Below, one piece after another: positions 17,415 through 27,153 of a stretch of 62,829 nt of DNA; position 1 is the first letter of the stretch, and every line of letters begins with the position of its first letter. The notes beneath the pieces are model-generated. The model had not been told where the DNA came from, ran no database searches, and saw only the letters and a program-made list of their open reading frames with translations. This DNA is from CALUTH01 sp964452495 (GTDB lineage: Bacteria; Cyanobacteriota; Vampirovibrionia; Gastranaerophilales; Gastranaerophilaceae): positions 1 through 62,829 of the forward strand of contig CAYVMC010000010.1 in the NCBI GenBank assembly GCA_964452495.1. Reading direction: 5' to 3'. A program made the translations under genes and the position numbers.

Positions 17415-20276
17415 ATGATGGACAAAATAATTATAAAAGGTGCAAGGGAACACAATTTAAAAAATGTATCGTTAGAAATCCCCAAAAATGAACTTGTTGT
17501 TATGACCGGAGTATCAGGCTCCGGAAAAAGTTCACTAGCATTTGATACTATCTTTGCAGAAGGTCAAAGACGTTATGTAGAAAGCCTTTCAACTTATGCC
17601 AGACAGTTTCTCGGGCAGATGGACAAGCCTGATGTTGATTACATTGACGGACTTACACCTGCAATATCAATAGACCAGAAATCCACCAGCAACAACCCGC
17701 GTTCGACTGTTGGAACGGTTACTGAAATTTATGATTATTTAAGGCTGCTTTATGCACGTGTCGGCACACCATATTGTCCTATCTGCGGCGAGGAGATTAA
17801 ACCGCAGACAATAGATGAAATTGTAAACAGTATACTCACACTGCCGGAAGGAACAAAAATTCAAATTCTTGCCCCGATTGTAAATGGTAAAAAGGGAGAA
17901 TTTCAATCATTATTTGAAGAGTTAAGGCAGGAAGGTTTTGTAAGGGTAAAAGCTGATGATGAGATTTATAATCTTGAGGAAGATGAAATTACACTTGCAA
18001 AAACCAAGAAGCACACTATCTCTGTTGTTATTGACCGTGTTGTAGTCAAGGAAAGCGCACGTTCAAGAATAACTGATTCGGTACAAATAGCGCTGGAAAA
18101 AGCAGATGGTATAGTGGCTGTTAATATACAGGGTGAAAATGAGGAAAAACTGTACAGCGAAAAACTTGCTTGTAAAAAATGTAATATAAGCTTTGAAGAA
18201 CTTGCACCACGTATATTCTCGTTCAATAATCCTTATGGTGCATGCGACAAATGCTCCGGTATAGGTGTGGATTACAAAATTGACCCTGATTTAATCATAC
18301 CTGACAAGACCAAATCACTTGATGATGGAGCAATTTACCCGTGGAGTAAAACCTCAAACGATTATTACAAAGACCTTATAGAATGTGTTGCAGCCCATCA
18401 CGGGATAAATACCAAAATTCCGTTTAAAGATTTAACAGAAGTTCAGCAAAACATAATTTTGTATGGTTCTTCGGAATATATGCAGATACGGGTTAAAGAA
18501 TTTGGCACAAAACGGTACAAAACAAGAATGGCAAAATACCCTGGAGTAATTCCGTACCTGATGAAACGATATCATGAAACAGATGGTGATTACTGGCGCA
18601 GTGAAATTGAAAAATACATGATTATGGTTCCTTGTCCTGCCTGCGGCGGTGCAAGGCTCAAACCTTTTCCGCTTGCGGTTAAAGTCCACGGTAAAAATAT
18701 TCACGAATTCTGTCTTATGTCTATTGATGAAGCGTTTGAGTTTATCTCATCACTCTATCTTGAATTAACTGATTTTCAAATGAAAATTGCAAAACAAGTT
18801 CTTGATGAGATACGAAACAGATTAAAATTCTTAAAAGATGTAGGTTTAAACTACCTTAATCTTGCACGTATGGCAGGTACTCTTTCAGGCGGGGAGGCTC
18901 AGCGAATAAGACTTGCAACACAAATAGGTAGCGGACTCTCCGGTGTTCTCTATGTACTGGATGAACCCTCCATTGGGCTTCATCAGCGGGATAACGACAG
19001 GTTAATAAAGACTTTAATAAAACTGCGCAACCTCGGAAACTCACTTATCGTAGTAGAACATGACGAGGATACAATCAGAAATGCGGACTATATTGTAGAT
19101 ATCGGACCAAAAGCCGGAATTAACGGCGGAAACGTTATTGCTTGCGGCTCGGTAGAGAATATTATTGAAAATGAAAATTCAATTACAGGTAAATACCTTT
19201 CCGGAAAGTACAGAATACCAATTCCTGAAAAAATAAGAGAAGGCAACGGACATTATTTACAGGTAAGAAATGCACATCTAAATAACCTTAAAAACATAGA
19301 TATTGATATTCCTCTCGGTAAAATCGTTGTACTTACAGGTGTTTCCGGTTCCGGTAAATCAACACTCATGCAGAGTTTGATATTTGAATATGCTGCGCAC
19401 AAGCTTCGTAAAAATAGACCAAAACCGCAGGGGGTTGACGAAATATTAGGATTTGAAAACCTTGATAAAGTAATTGACATTGACCAGTCACCGATTGGCA
19501 GAACCCCGCGTTCAAATCCTGCAACTTATACGGATGTATTTACACCGATAAGGGAACTTTTTGCACGCACAAATGAGGCAAAAATGAGAGGTTATAAGCC
19601 CGGAAGATTTAGTTTTAACGTAAAAGGCGGACGATGCGAAGCCTGTAGCGGTGATGGTGTCTTAAAAATAGAAATGAACTTTTTATCAGATGTTTATGTA
19701 AAATGTGATGTTTGCAAAGGTAAACGCTATAATCGTGAAACTCTGGAAGTCAAATACAAAGGTAAAACTATTTCTGATGTATTGGAGATGAGTGTCAAAG
19801 AAGCACTTGAATTTTTTGAGAATGTACCGCAGATAAAACATAAACTGGAAACGCTTAATGATGTCGGACTTGATTATATCAAACTAGGTCAGAGTGCAAC
19901 AACATTATCCGGAGGAGAAGCACAGCGGATAAAACTTGCTGCGGAATTAAACAAACGTGCAACGGGAAAAACACTTTATCTGCTTGATGAACCGTCAGTC
20001 GGGCTGCACTGGTATGATTTAGATAAACTGATTAAAATATTACAAAGGCTTGCAGATAACGGAAATACTATTTTAATAATTGAACACAATCTGGATTTGA
20101 TTAAAATAGCTGATTACATAATAGATTTGGGGCCAGAAGGCGGTGATGGCGGAGGTGAAGTTGTCGCCTGTGGTACACCGGAAGAAGTTTCGCACTGCAA
20201 AAACTCTTATACAGGACAGTATCTGAAACCGTTTTTTGATAAAAACAGCAAGGATTTAATGTTATCCGGTGTGTAA
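17415..20276 (+). CDS. uvrA: Excinuclease ABC subunit A
   Basis: 953 residues from ATG 17415 (ATG 17418 is equally possible). The open frame extends 46 residues upstream with no homology, and GGAG lies about 12 bp before the chosen start. Both ABC modules are complete. Walker A 'GVSGSGKSS' and 'GVSGSGKST' and signatures 'LSGGEAQRIRLA' and 'LSGGEAQRIKLA' are present. Zinc-binding Cys pairs occur at 'CPIC', 'CKKC', 'CPAC', and 'CEACSGDG' with 'CDVCKG'. UvrA dimers find bulky DNA lesions and load UvrB for nucleotide excision repair. It is monocistronic here; no uvrB is adjacent. Confidence 0.97.
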   Translation: MMDKIIIKGAREHNLKNVSLEIPKNELVVMTGVSGSGKSSLAFDTIFAEGQRRYVESLSTYARQFLGQMDKPDVDYIDGLTPAISIDQKSTSNNPRSTVGTVTEIYDYLRLLYARVGTPYCPICGEEIKPQTIDEIVNSILTLPEGTKIQILAPIVNGKKGEFQSLFEELRQEGFVRVKADDEIYNLEEDEITLAKTKKHTISVVIDRVVVKESARSRITDSVQIALEKADGIVAVNIQGENEEKLYSEKLACKKCNISFEELAPRIFSFNNPYGACDKCSGIGVDYKIDPDLIIPDKTKSLDDGAIYPWSKTSNDYYKDLIECVAAHHGINTKIPFKDLTEVQQNIILYGSSEYMQIRVKEFGTKRYKTRMAKYPGVIPYLMKRYHETDGDYWRSEIEKYMIMVPCPACGGARLKPFPLAVKVHGKNIHEFCLMSIDEAFEFISSLYLELTDFQMKIAKQVLDEIRNRLKFLKDVGLNYLNLARMAGTLSGGEAQRIRLATQIGSGLSGVLYVLDEPSIGLHQRDNDRLIKTLIKLRNLGNSLIVVEHDEDTIRNADYIVDIGPKAGINGGNVIACGSVENIIENENSITGKYLSGKYRIPIPEKIREGNGHYLQVRNAHLNNLKNIDIDIPLGKIVVLTGVSGSGKSTLMQSLIFEYAAHKLRKNRPKPQGVDEILGFENLDKVIDIDQSPIGRTPRSNPATYTDVFTPIRELFARTNEAKMRGYKPGRFSFNVKGGRCEACSGDGVLKIEMNFLSDVYVKCDVCKGKRYNRETLEVKYKGKTISDVLEMSVKEALEFFENVPQIKHKLETLNDVGLDYIKLGQSATTLSGGEAQRIKLAAELNKRATGKTLYLLDEPSVGLHWYDLDKLIKILQRLADNGNTILIIEHNLDLIKIADYIIDLGPEGGDGGGEVVACGTPEEVSHCKNSYTGQYLKPFFDKNSKDLMLSGV

Positions 20277-20338
20277 TAATAAAATCGAATAGCAGAGTTA
20301 TATCGGATTAATGTAAAAGAAATTCAGCCGGTCAATAT

Positions 20339-21301
20339 TTATAAAATCTTTTTTAAAGCACTAGATACAAGTCCGGATTTTATATCTGGTTTGAGGTTTG
20401 ATTTAACAGTGATTTTAGGCAGCATTAATTTTTCGTTTTCTGTTGTTAATATCTCTGCAAGTTTTTTTTCAATTATATCAGCCTTAATATCTCCATATAC
20501 AATGATTTGTTCCGGATTATAAATACACATATAAATTCTTATTACATTCAGAAGAAATTCTTCAATGTCTTGTTTCAAGTAAGAAAATGTTTCCCAATTT
20601 ATTCCAAAAGGTAAATATTTAATTTCTCCTGCGAGATTATTTCTACCTTTTACAATGCTGCCGTTAAGGCATATTGCAGACCCCGGCGGATACTTGGAGG
20701 GCAGATAAATTCCTATAATGCTGTCAACAGGATTTGCCATATAACAGCCAAGGGTTGCCGAATTTATATCATTCTCGATAAAAACATCAACATTATATTT
20801 GTTTTTTATTATTTTAGGAAATTCAGTATTTAACTCAGGATAGTCACAAATAATAAATCTGCCGTCATATTCAACCCCCGGAATAGAAAATCCTATTGTC
20901 TTTATATTTGGATATTTATCTAATAATTTTCGAATATTATTGTCAAAACATTCAGTTGTTATTTTATTCTCCTCTTCCACTGTATAAATGGTTTCCCCGT
21001 AAAGATTGCAAACATAATAACATACATTATCCTGCCGGTTGTTTTCAAACATACAGATGACAAGTGCTAACCGTACGTTTTCATTAAACCTGAAAGATAA
21101 TGCCGGACGTCCTAATTCGGGTTGAATAACTTTATCTTCGATGATTTCATTATTAGCAAGCAGTGTTTTTACAAGAGAATTAATTGTTACGACGCTCAAA
21201 CCTGACATTTCCGCAAGTTCTGATTTTGTGGCGGATTTTTTTTCAAGAAAAATTTTTCTCAATTTTTCAAGATTCTGTATTTTAATTATATTTTCTCTCA
21301 T
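20339..21301 (-). CDS. ROK-family transcriptional regulator
   Basis: 320 residues. The N-terminal 75 residues are a winged helix ('KSELAEMSGLSVVTINSLVK' and 'GRPALSFRFN'). The rest is a ROK sugar-kinase-like fold with 'TIGFSIPGVEYDG', 'VFIENDINSATLG' and 'NLAGEIKYLPFG'. The sugar-kinase ATP motif is degenerate and the ROK zinc-binding CxCGxxGCxE motif is not visible, which suits a repressor rather than a kinase. It overlaps the nucleotidyltransferase gene by 4 bp and is the last gene of a three-gene operon, so it probably senses a sugar and controls that operon. Confidence 0.8.
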   Translation of the reverse strand: MRENIIKIQNLEKLRKIFLEKKSATKSELAEMSGLSVVTINSLVKTLLANNEIIEDKVIQPELGRPALSFRFNENVRLALVICMFENNRQDNVCYYVCNLYGETIYTVEEENKITTECFDNNIRKLLDKYPNIKTIGFSIPGVEYDGRFIICDYPELNTEFPKIIKNKYNVDVFIENDINSATLGCYMANPVDSIIGIYLPSKYPPGSAICLNGSIVKGRNNLAGEIKYLPFGINWETFSYLKQDIEEFLLNVIRIYMCIYNPEQIIVYGDIKADIIEKKLAEILTTENEKLMLPKITVKSNLKPDIKSGLVSSALKKIL

Positions 21302-22191
21302 AAAATTTTCCTTAAGTTCTCAACCATTTTCTCTGCTACCTTGATTCGCTCTTCTGATTTGCCAATTGAAAGAGTTTTTACGTGTTTTTCAAAGTTTTCG
21401 GGAAGAATTTTGCAATTATCCTTTGCATAATTAACAAGCCGTTTTTCTCCGGGATGCAGGAGTTCATTTACTGCAAAAATTATATCAAAATAGCTTGCAA
21501 GAAATGCGGCACTTCTGTGATTTACACTGTTATAATCATTTCTTGCAACTGCTTTTTGAAGTTGTTCATAATATGAAGCGAACGGTTTATCTTTTAATAA
21601 CATCATATTACGTTTAATAATATTTTCTTTAAGTTTATGCGGATATGGTGTATTTAAACGTTCTTTCAATCCTTGCAGCCAGCCTGTTTTATCATTGATT
21701 ATACCAAGCAGGTTTAATGTATATAAAAAGCAAGTTGTATAACCATTTGAAGGGTAGCATTTTTCCCAGATATTCACAAAGGTTTCTTCAAACCAGTTTT
21801 TATTAAAATACATTATATCAAGTTCTCTGCCTAGTTTATCAACATAAAACTCATCCCCTGGCCCGAAGTATTCCCCGCCTACTTCATAGTTAGCAGAGTA
21901 TAGTTTTACAATTTCTTCCCGTTTATCAAGCGGGATATCTTTATTTACAAACAAATAAACATCAATGTCAGATGAACTGTCAGCAGTCTTTGCAGCACTT
22001 GAACCGCCTATTCCTATAGCTTCAACTTCATCTAAGTTCTTATAATTATCCAGAATTTTATTCAAAATTTCTTCGTTTTTCATACGCTCTCCATTAGTTA
22101 GTTCAAAGCGGTCATTGGCACGAAAAGCTGTTGCTGCACTCCGGTTATTAGTCTGATTATAGACATAAAAACCTGTACTATTAATTCTCAT
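21298..22191 (-). CDS. Nucleotidyltransferase-fold protein with F-x-A leader
   Basis: 297 residues from ATG 22191, which follows the acetyltransferase stop after one base. The catalytic core starts near residue 37: 'GIGGSSAAKTADSSSDIDVY' is the GS-x(n)-DxD motif of minimal or aminoglycoside-type nucleotidyltransferases. The C-terminal half is helical, as in DUF4037-type proteins. An internal ATG at 22083 has a better ribosome site (TGGAGAGCG). I prefer the longer form because its first 36 residues contain 'MRINSTGFY' and 'ATAFRANDRFE', the leader motif of this genome's orphans. Substrate unknown. Confidence 0.7.
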   Translation of the reverse strand: MRINSTGFYVYNQTNNRSAATAFRANDRFELTNGERMKNEEILNKILDNYKNLDEVEAIGIGGSSAAKTADSSSDIDVYLFVNKDIPLDKREEIVKLYSANYEVGGEYFGPGDEFYVDKLGRELDIMYFNKNWFEETFVNIWEKCYPSNGYTTCFLYTLNLLGIINDKTGWLQGLKERLNTPYPHKLKENIIKRNMMLLKDKPFASYYEQLQKAVARNDYNSVNHRSAAFLASYFDIIFAVNELLHPGEKRLVNYAKDNCKILPENFEKHVKTLSIGKSEERIKVAEKMVENLRKIL

Positions 22192-22192
22192 T

Positions 22193-22753
22193 TTACACCG
22201 GCACATTCTTTATTACCCTGCACGGGTTTCCAACAGCCACTGTATTTGATGGAATATCTTTTACTACAACGCTGCCTCCGCCTATAGTACAATTGTCGCC
22301 AATTGTAACCCCCGGCATTACAACAACATTACCGCCAATCCATACATTATTCCCGACATTTATAGGTTTTGCATACTCAAGTCCTTTATTTCTCTGCTCA
22401 ACTTCAAGAGGATGCCCTGCCGTATAAAACCCGCAGTTAGGTGCAATAAAAACGTTATCGCCAAATGTAACCTTTGCAGCATCAAGGATTACGAGATTAT
22501 GATTGGAATAAAAATTCTCGCCAATTTCTATATTATATCCGTAATCACACCAGAAATAAGGTTCAATAAGAAAATTATTTTTAACTTTGCCTATAATTTG
22601 CCGGATTATTGATTTTCTTAGTTCTAAGTCCTCATAAGGAGCATTATTAAACTTTGCACACAAAGCTTTGCATTTCATTCTTTCTTCGAACAATTCTTTA
22701 TCATAGTTTGCATCATACAAAAGACCCTTTAGCATTTTTTCTTTTTCATTCAT
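22193..22753 (-). CDS. Maltose/galactoside O-acetyltransferase family (hexapeptide repeat)
   Basis: 186 residues, the LacA/Maa/NodL length. The N-terminus 'MLKGLLYDANYDKELFEER' is the Mac domain. Left-handed beta-helix hexapeptides follow, with 'NCGFYTAGHPLEVEQR' carrying the catalytic His, 'NVWIGGNVVVMPGVTIGDN' and 'VAVGNPCRVIK'. It transfers acetyl from acetyl-CoA to a sugar or related acceptor in the cytoplasm. It is the first gene of the operon with the nucleotidyltransferase and ROK regulator. Confidence 0.9.
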   Translation of the reverse strand: MNEKEKMLKGLLYDANYDKELFEERMKCKALCAKFNNAPYEDLELRKSIIRQIIGKVKNNFLIEPYFWCDYGYNIEIGENFYSNHNLVILDAAKVTFGDNVFIAPNCGFYTAGHPLEVEQRNKGLEYAKPINVGNNVWIGGNVVVMPGVTIGDNCTIGGGSVVVKDIPSNTVAVGNPCRVIKNVPV

Positions 22754-22802
22754 AAATAAATCCTTTCAATAGAAAGCGGCAAATGTCAACCTGAAATTTA
22801 CA

Positions 22803-22829
22803 GTACTTATTAAAGGTACTTAATAAAGT
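22803..22829. promoter_or_regulatory. Near-palindrome, candidate ROK operator
   Basis: CTTATTAA (22806-22813) - AGGTAC - TTAATAAAG (22820-22828), about 50 bp upstream of the acetyltransferase start. The AT-rich TTATT...AATAA arms resemble the operator style known for Mlc/NagC-type ROK repressors. That the ROK protein of this operon binds it is an inference. Confidence 0.45.
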
Positions 22830-22962
22830 ATATTTATATAATAACACAATTTGAGGATTTTTCAAGAGGAGAAAATTCCAATAAATAATACTTCCATTTA
22901 ATACAGCATTAAGGAATAATAGGCTTGAAAAACACTATTCAATTAGTTTATTGGGCAAATTA

Positions 22963-25233
22963 TTAATTCTCTGCATTATCTTCGGGTGATACTACTTCAA
23001 GCTTATAATCACATTTGCGGTTTGAACAGACTATTTTATCTCCATTTTTACTAGCTTTTTTAACAAGAAGTTCGCCGCATTTAGGACACTTATCGCCGGT
23101 AGGTGCATCCCAGAGTGCAAAGTCACAGTCAGGATACCTATTACATCCATAGAACACTTTTCCGTATTTTGATTTTTTCTCGATTATATCGCCTTCACCG
23201 CATTTCGGGCATTTGACACCGGTTGAAACAATATACTTTTTGCGGTTTTTACATTCAATACATTCGATATACTTACCGTATGGTCCTGTTTTTAAAATCA
23301 TTTCACCGCCGCATTTTTCGCATTTGTCTTCAACTTTTACTTCTTCGTCCGGTTGTTTAACCTCTCCGCCTTCACCAAGGGATAAAATAGTTTTACATTC
23401 CGGATATCCTGAACAACCTAAGAATTGTGACCCGAAACGGCTTGTTTTAACAAGCATTTTTCTGCCGCAGTTAGGACAAACTACATCACTTTCAATCTGA
23501 ATTTTTTGTGCTGTTTTCATAACAGCGTTTACTTCCTTCATAAACGGATCATAGAAATCGCTTAGTACTTTATTCCAGACAAGTTTTTGTTCGGCAATTT
23601 TATCAAGTTTTTCTTCCATGCCTGCAGTAAACTTATAATCCATAATATCTGCAAATTGCGAACATAATTGTTTTGATACGGTACGTCCGAGGATTGTAGG
23701 TTTTAATGCCTTATCAATCTTCTCAACATATTTTCTGGTCTGGATAACAGTAATAATTGTTGCATAGGTTGACGGACGTCCGATTCCATATTCTTCAAGG
23801 GCTTTAACCAGCGAAGCTTCATTATATCTCGGAGGCGGCTGGGTAAAATGTTGTTTAGGCAGAATTTCTTTGCAATTAAGGGCGTCATCCTTGTTCAAAT
23901 CAGGAATTTTTACATCTTTTACATCTTCATCATCTGAGGATTCATTATAAAGCTTAAGAAAGCCGTCAAATAGAACTTTGCTGGTTCCGGTCTTTAAAAT
24001 ATAATCACCTGCTGCAATTTCAACTGTTCTATTGGCAATACTTGCAGAAGCCATCTGTGAGGACATAAATTTATTCCAGATTAACTTATACAATCTGTAC
24101 TGTTCACTTGTAAGATACTGTTTAATACTATCCGGTGTTCTTTCGGGGTATGACGGTCTTATTGCTTCGTGCGCATCCTGAACGTTCTGTTTTCCTTTCT
24201 GGTAAATATTCGGTTTTTCAGGGTAGTATTTTTCACCGTAATTTTTTACGATAAATTCTTTTGCTGCATCACGTGCATCATCAGAAATTCTTGTGGAATC
24301 AGTTCTCATATAGGTAATAAGCCCCACAGCACCTTCACCGAGTTCTATACCTTCATACAGTTTTTGTGCAACCTGCATTGTTTTTGAAACCCCGAATCCG
24401 AGTTTTGAACTGGCTTCTCTCTGTAAAGTGGAAGTAATAAACGGTGCCGTTGGTTTCCGCTGGCTTTGCCGGTCTGTGACCTTCTCCACAATATATTTTA
24501 GATTTGGCTCAAGAAGTTCAGATTTGATTTTCTCTGCTTCTTCACCGTTCTTAATTTCAATCTTTTTACCTTTATATTTAGTTAATTCTGCTTCAAAGAT
24601 TTTGCCTTCTTTTTCAAGATTAGCGTGAATTGACCAGTACTCCTGAGGTACGAAATTTTCTATTTCTTCTTCACGCTCACAAATCATCCTGAGTGCAACA
24701 GACTGTACCCTTCCTGCCGAAAGACGGTAATTCCCCAGTTGTTTCCATAGAACAGGTGAAAGCTTGTAACCCACCAGCTTATCAAGAATTTGTCTTGTCT
24801 GCTGTGCTTTAACTTTATCCATATCAATCTGACGGTAATTTTCTATAGCATGTTTTACTGCCTTGGGAGTAATTTCATTAAATTCTATTCTAAAAACTTT
24901 ATCATCTTCAACTTTTAGAACCTGTCTGACATGCCATGCGATTGCTTCTCCTTCACGGTCAGGATCGGATGCCAGATAAATTTTGTCGAATTTTGGTGCA
25001 AGTTCATTGAGTTTTGAAACAACTTTCTTTTTTTCTGGAATAATAACATAAGTAGGTTCAAACCCTTTTGCAGCATCAAATCCAAGTACATTATCGGGCA
25101 AATTACGTATATGCCCGTAACTTGCTTCAATTTGATAATTATTTCCTAGAATTTTTTTAATAGTTTTGGATTTTGCCGGTGACTCAACTATCACCAACGC
25201 ACGCTCTTGCTTTTTCTGTTTAGCCTGGGTCAT
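22963..25233 (-). CDS. topA: DNA topoisomerase I (type IA) with C-terminal zinc fingers
   Basis: 756 residues. The Toprim domain opens 'ALVIVESPAKSKTIKKILG' and contains 'LASDPDREGEAIAWH' with the metal-binding acidic triad. The active-site Tyr is in 'GLITYMRTDSTR'. At the C-terminus are four topoisomerase C4 zinc-finger units: 'CPNCGRKMLVK', 'CEKCGGEMILK', 'CPKCGEGDIIEK' and 'CPKCGELLVKK'. It relaxes negative supercoils. It overlaps dprA by 4 bp (ATGA), so the pair is co-translated. Confidence 0.96.
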   Translation of the reverse strand: MTQAKQKKQERALVIVESPAKSKTIKKILGNNYQIEASYGHIRNLPDNVLGFDAAKGFEPTYVIIPEKKKVVSKLNELAPKFDKIYLASDPDREGEAIAWHVRQVLKVEDDKVFRIEFNEITPKAVKHAIENYRQIDMDKVKAQQTRQILDKLVGYKLSPVLWKQLGNYRLSAGRVQSVALRMICEREEEIENFVPQEYWSIHANLEKEGKIFEAELTKYKGKKIEIKNGEEAEKIKSELLEPNLKYIVEKVTDRQSQRKPTAPFITSTLQREASSKLGFGVSKTMQVAQKLYEGIELGEGAVGLITYMRTDSTRISDDARDAAKEFIVKNYGEKYYPEKPNIYQKGKQNVQDAHEAIRPSYPERTPDSIKQYLTSEQYRLYKLIWNKFMSSQMASASIANRTVEIAAGDYILKTGTSKVLFDGFLKLYNESSDDEDVKDVKIPDLNKDDALNCKEILPKQHFTQPPPRYNEASLVKALEEYGIGRPSTYATIITVIQTRKYVEKIDKALKPTILGRTVSKQLCSQFADIMDYKFTAGMEEKLDKIAEQKLVWNKVLSDFYDPFMKEVNAVMKTAQKIQIESDVVCPNCGRKMLVKTSRFGSQFLGCSGYPECKTILSLGEGGEVKQPDEEVKVEDKCEKCGGEMILKTGPYGKYIECIECKNRKKYIVSTGVKCPKCGEGDIIEKKSKYGKVFYGCNRYPDCDFALWDAPTGDKCPKCGELLVKKASKNGDKIVCSNRKCDYKLEVVSPEDNAEN

Positions 25234-26318
25234 TCTTTCTTATACCTGTTATCCGCTGTTTGGATTATTAGTCCCTTAAGTTCCATTACAGTAAGCTGCT
25301 CTAATAACTGCTCAGTACCAATTTTTGTTTCGGCCTCTATTTCATCAAAAGTTTTAGGCTCTATATTAATTGTATAAAGAATTTTTTTCTCGTCAATGTC
25401 TAGATTATTCAAATCACTGTTTTCATTGTTTTCCTGAAGTTTAATCTCCCAGTTAAGCGTATTTAGAATGTCTGTTGCATTCGTAATCAGAGAAGCACCA
25501 TCTCTAAAGAGTTTATAAATTCCTTCCGTATTAGGATTAGTAATAAGCCCCGGGATACACATTAATTCCCGTCCCTGTTCAAGTGCAAGGTTTGCTGTAA
25601 TTAATGCCCCGCTCTTTAAAGCCGCTTCTGCAACAACAACTCCTTTAGATAATCCTGAAACTATTCGGTTTCTTTGGGGAAATCTAAATTTTAAGGGTTC
25701 AAAAGTAGGATAATATTCGCTGACAACTGCACCGCCGCCATTTTCTATTTGTTCATAGAGCTTTTTGTTTGATTTAGGATAAATAAAGTCAAATCCGCTT
25801 GCTATTACACCTATTGTTTTAATGCCGTTGTCAAGAGCTGCAATATGAGCCGCAGAATCAATACCAGCTGCTAACCCCGAAACTATACAAACATCAGTTC
25901 CGGCAAGTCCTGCAATAATTTTTCTGACTGCATCACAACCATTTCTGGTACAGTGCCTTGAGCCTACAAACCCAACAACACGTTCCAGATTACAATTATT
26001 TAGATCTCCTTTATAATACAAGACAGCAGGCGGGTCAGAAATTTCTCTTAACATTAGAGGATAATTTTTATCTTCATAAGTATAAAATTTTATTTCGTTG
26101 GATACTACTTTGTCATAAACACTGTCTAAATCAATTTCATCACGCTTTTTCAGAAAAGTTTCTGCCTTTTTGACGCTCAATCCCTCTATTCCGCTCAAGT
26201 CTGTTTTTGAGGCATTAAAAACTTTTTCAATATTACCAAAGTATTCATACAGTTTTAGAATAAACCGCGAATCAACCTGTTCTATTGATGATAATCCTAT
26301 CCAGTATTTATAATTCAT
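25230..26318 (-). CDS. dprA: DNA processing protein DprA (natural transformation)
   Basis: 362 residues. An N-terminal helix-hairpin-helix-like region ('LSGIEGLSVKKAETFLKK') precedes the Rossmann fold: 'VGFVGSRHCTRNGCDAV', 'VSGLAAGIDSAAHIAAL', 'GFDFIYPKSNKKLYEQI' and 'FRFPQRNRIVSGLS'. A winged-helix C-terminal domain covers about the last 65 residues. DprA loads RecA on incoming single-stranded DNA. Together with the PilB/PilC/secretin block it hints at competence, but comEA/comEC are not in this window, and dprA also occurs in non-transforming bacteria. It overlaps topA by 4 bp. Confidence 0.93.
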   Translation of the reverse strand: MNYKYWIGLSSIEQVDSRFILKLYEYFGNIEKVFNASKTDLSGIEGLSVKKAETFLKKRDEIDLDSVYDKVVSNEIKFYTYEDKNYPLMLREISDPPAVLYYKGDLNNCNLERVVGFVGSRHCTRNGCDAVRKIIAGLAGTDVCIVSGLAAGIDSAAHIAALDNGIKTIGVIASGFDFIYPKSNKKLYEQIENGGGAVVSEYYPTFEPLKFRFPQRNRIVSGLSKGVVVAEAALKSGALITANLALEQGRELMCIPGLITNPNTEGIYKLFRDGASLITNATDILNTLNWEIKLQENNENSDLNNLDIDEKKILYTINIEPKTFDEIEAETKIGTEQLLEQLTVMELKGLIIQTADNRYKKE

Positions 26319-26329
26319 TATTTATCCGT

Positions 26330-27097
26330 TTATAGCTTTGCCTTTATTCGTTCAATCAATTTGGTGACGTTATCTTTTTCTTCCTGCGGGATGTCAAAAT
26401 TAATATAATCATTAAAATATTCAAGTGCATCTTCAAAGTCGTTTCTTGTCAGAAACATAATCCCGACTTTTTTATATGCCTGATGAAATTTATCATTTAC
26501 CGCAATAGCTTTCAAATAGTTTGATATAGCCTTATCAACCTCATTGTTTCCTTCATAGGCCTGTGCAAGGTAATAGTATAAAAACTCATTGTTTTCTTTA
26601 TATTCTATAACATTTTCAAAGTTAGCAATGGCACTTTCATAATCACCGAGTTCAAAGTAAACTCTGCCAATATCATAATAAGCATCATAATTTTCAGGCT
26701 GTACGGAGAGAACTTTTTCCAGTTCATCAATTGCCATGTCCCAACGCTGGTCTTCAATATATACTCTTGCAAGAAGATGTGCAAGCAGCATATTATCTTC
26801 GTTTTCATAACTTCCCCGCTCCAGTGTACCGATTGCATGCGCCAAATCACCTTTCTTATAATATAAGTCGGAAAGGCTGATATATGGCTGTACAAGCTGC
26901 GGGTCAAGTTCTATAGCTTTTATAAAAAATTTTTCGGCTCTGTCAATATCACCGAGATTGTAATATGCAACAGCCATATTATTATAAACGTCTGCATTAT
27001 CAGGTTCTGTTTCCAGTACAGAACTGAATGCATCAATACATTCTTTATATTTTTTTTCGTGAAACAATTTTACTGCTAAATCTATTTTTTCAGACAT
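26330..27097 (-). CDS. Tetratricopeptide repeat protein
   Basis: 255 residues made of about six to seven TPR units, for example 'ADVYNNMAVAYYNLGDIDRA', 'VQPYISLSDLYYKKGDLAHA' and 'YDAYYDIGRVYFELGDYES'. There is no signal peptide or membrane segment. It is likely a cytoplasmic scaffold with unknown partners. It lies 11 bp upstream of dprA in the same direction, probably in one transcript with dprA and topA. Confidence 0.85.
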   Translation of the reverse strand: MSEKIDLAVKLFHEKKYKECIDAFSSVLETEPDNADVYNNMAVAYYNLGDIDRAEKFFIKAIELDPQLVQPYISLSDLYYKKGDLAHAIGTLERGSYENEDNMLLAHLLARVYIEDQRWDMAIDELEKVLSVQPENYDAYYDIGRVYFELGDYESAIANFENVIEYKENNEFLYYYLAQAYEGNNEVDKAISNYLKAIAVNDKFHQAYKKVGIMFLTRNDFEDALEYFNDYINFDIPQEEKDNVTKLIERIKAKL

Positions 27098-27153
27098 TTT
27101 TATTACCTTTGCTTTATTGTTCTCACACGCACATGTGAAGAAATATAATTTTA

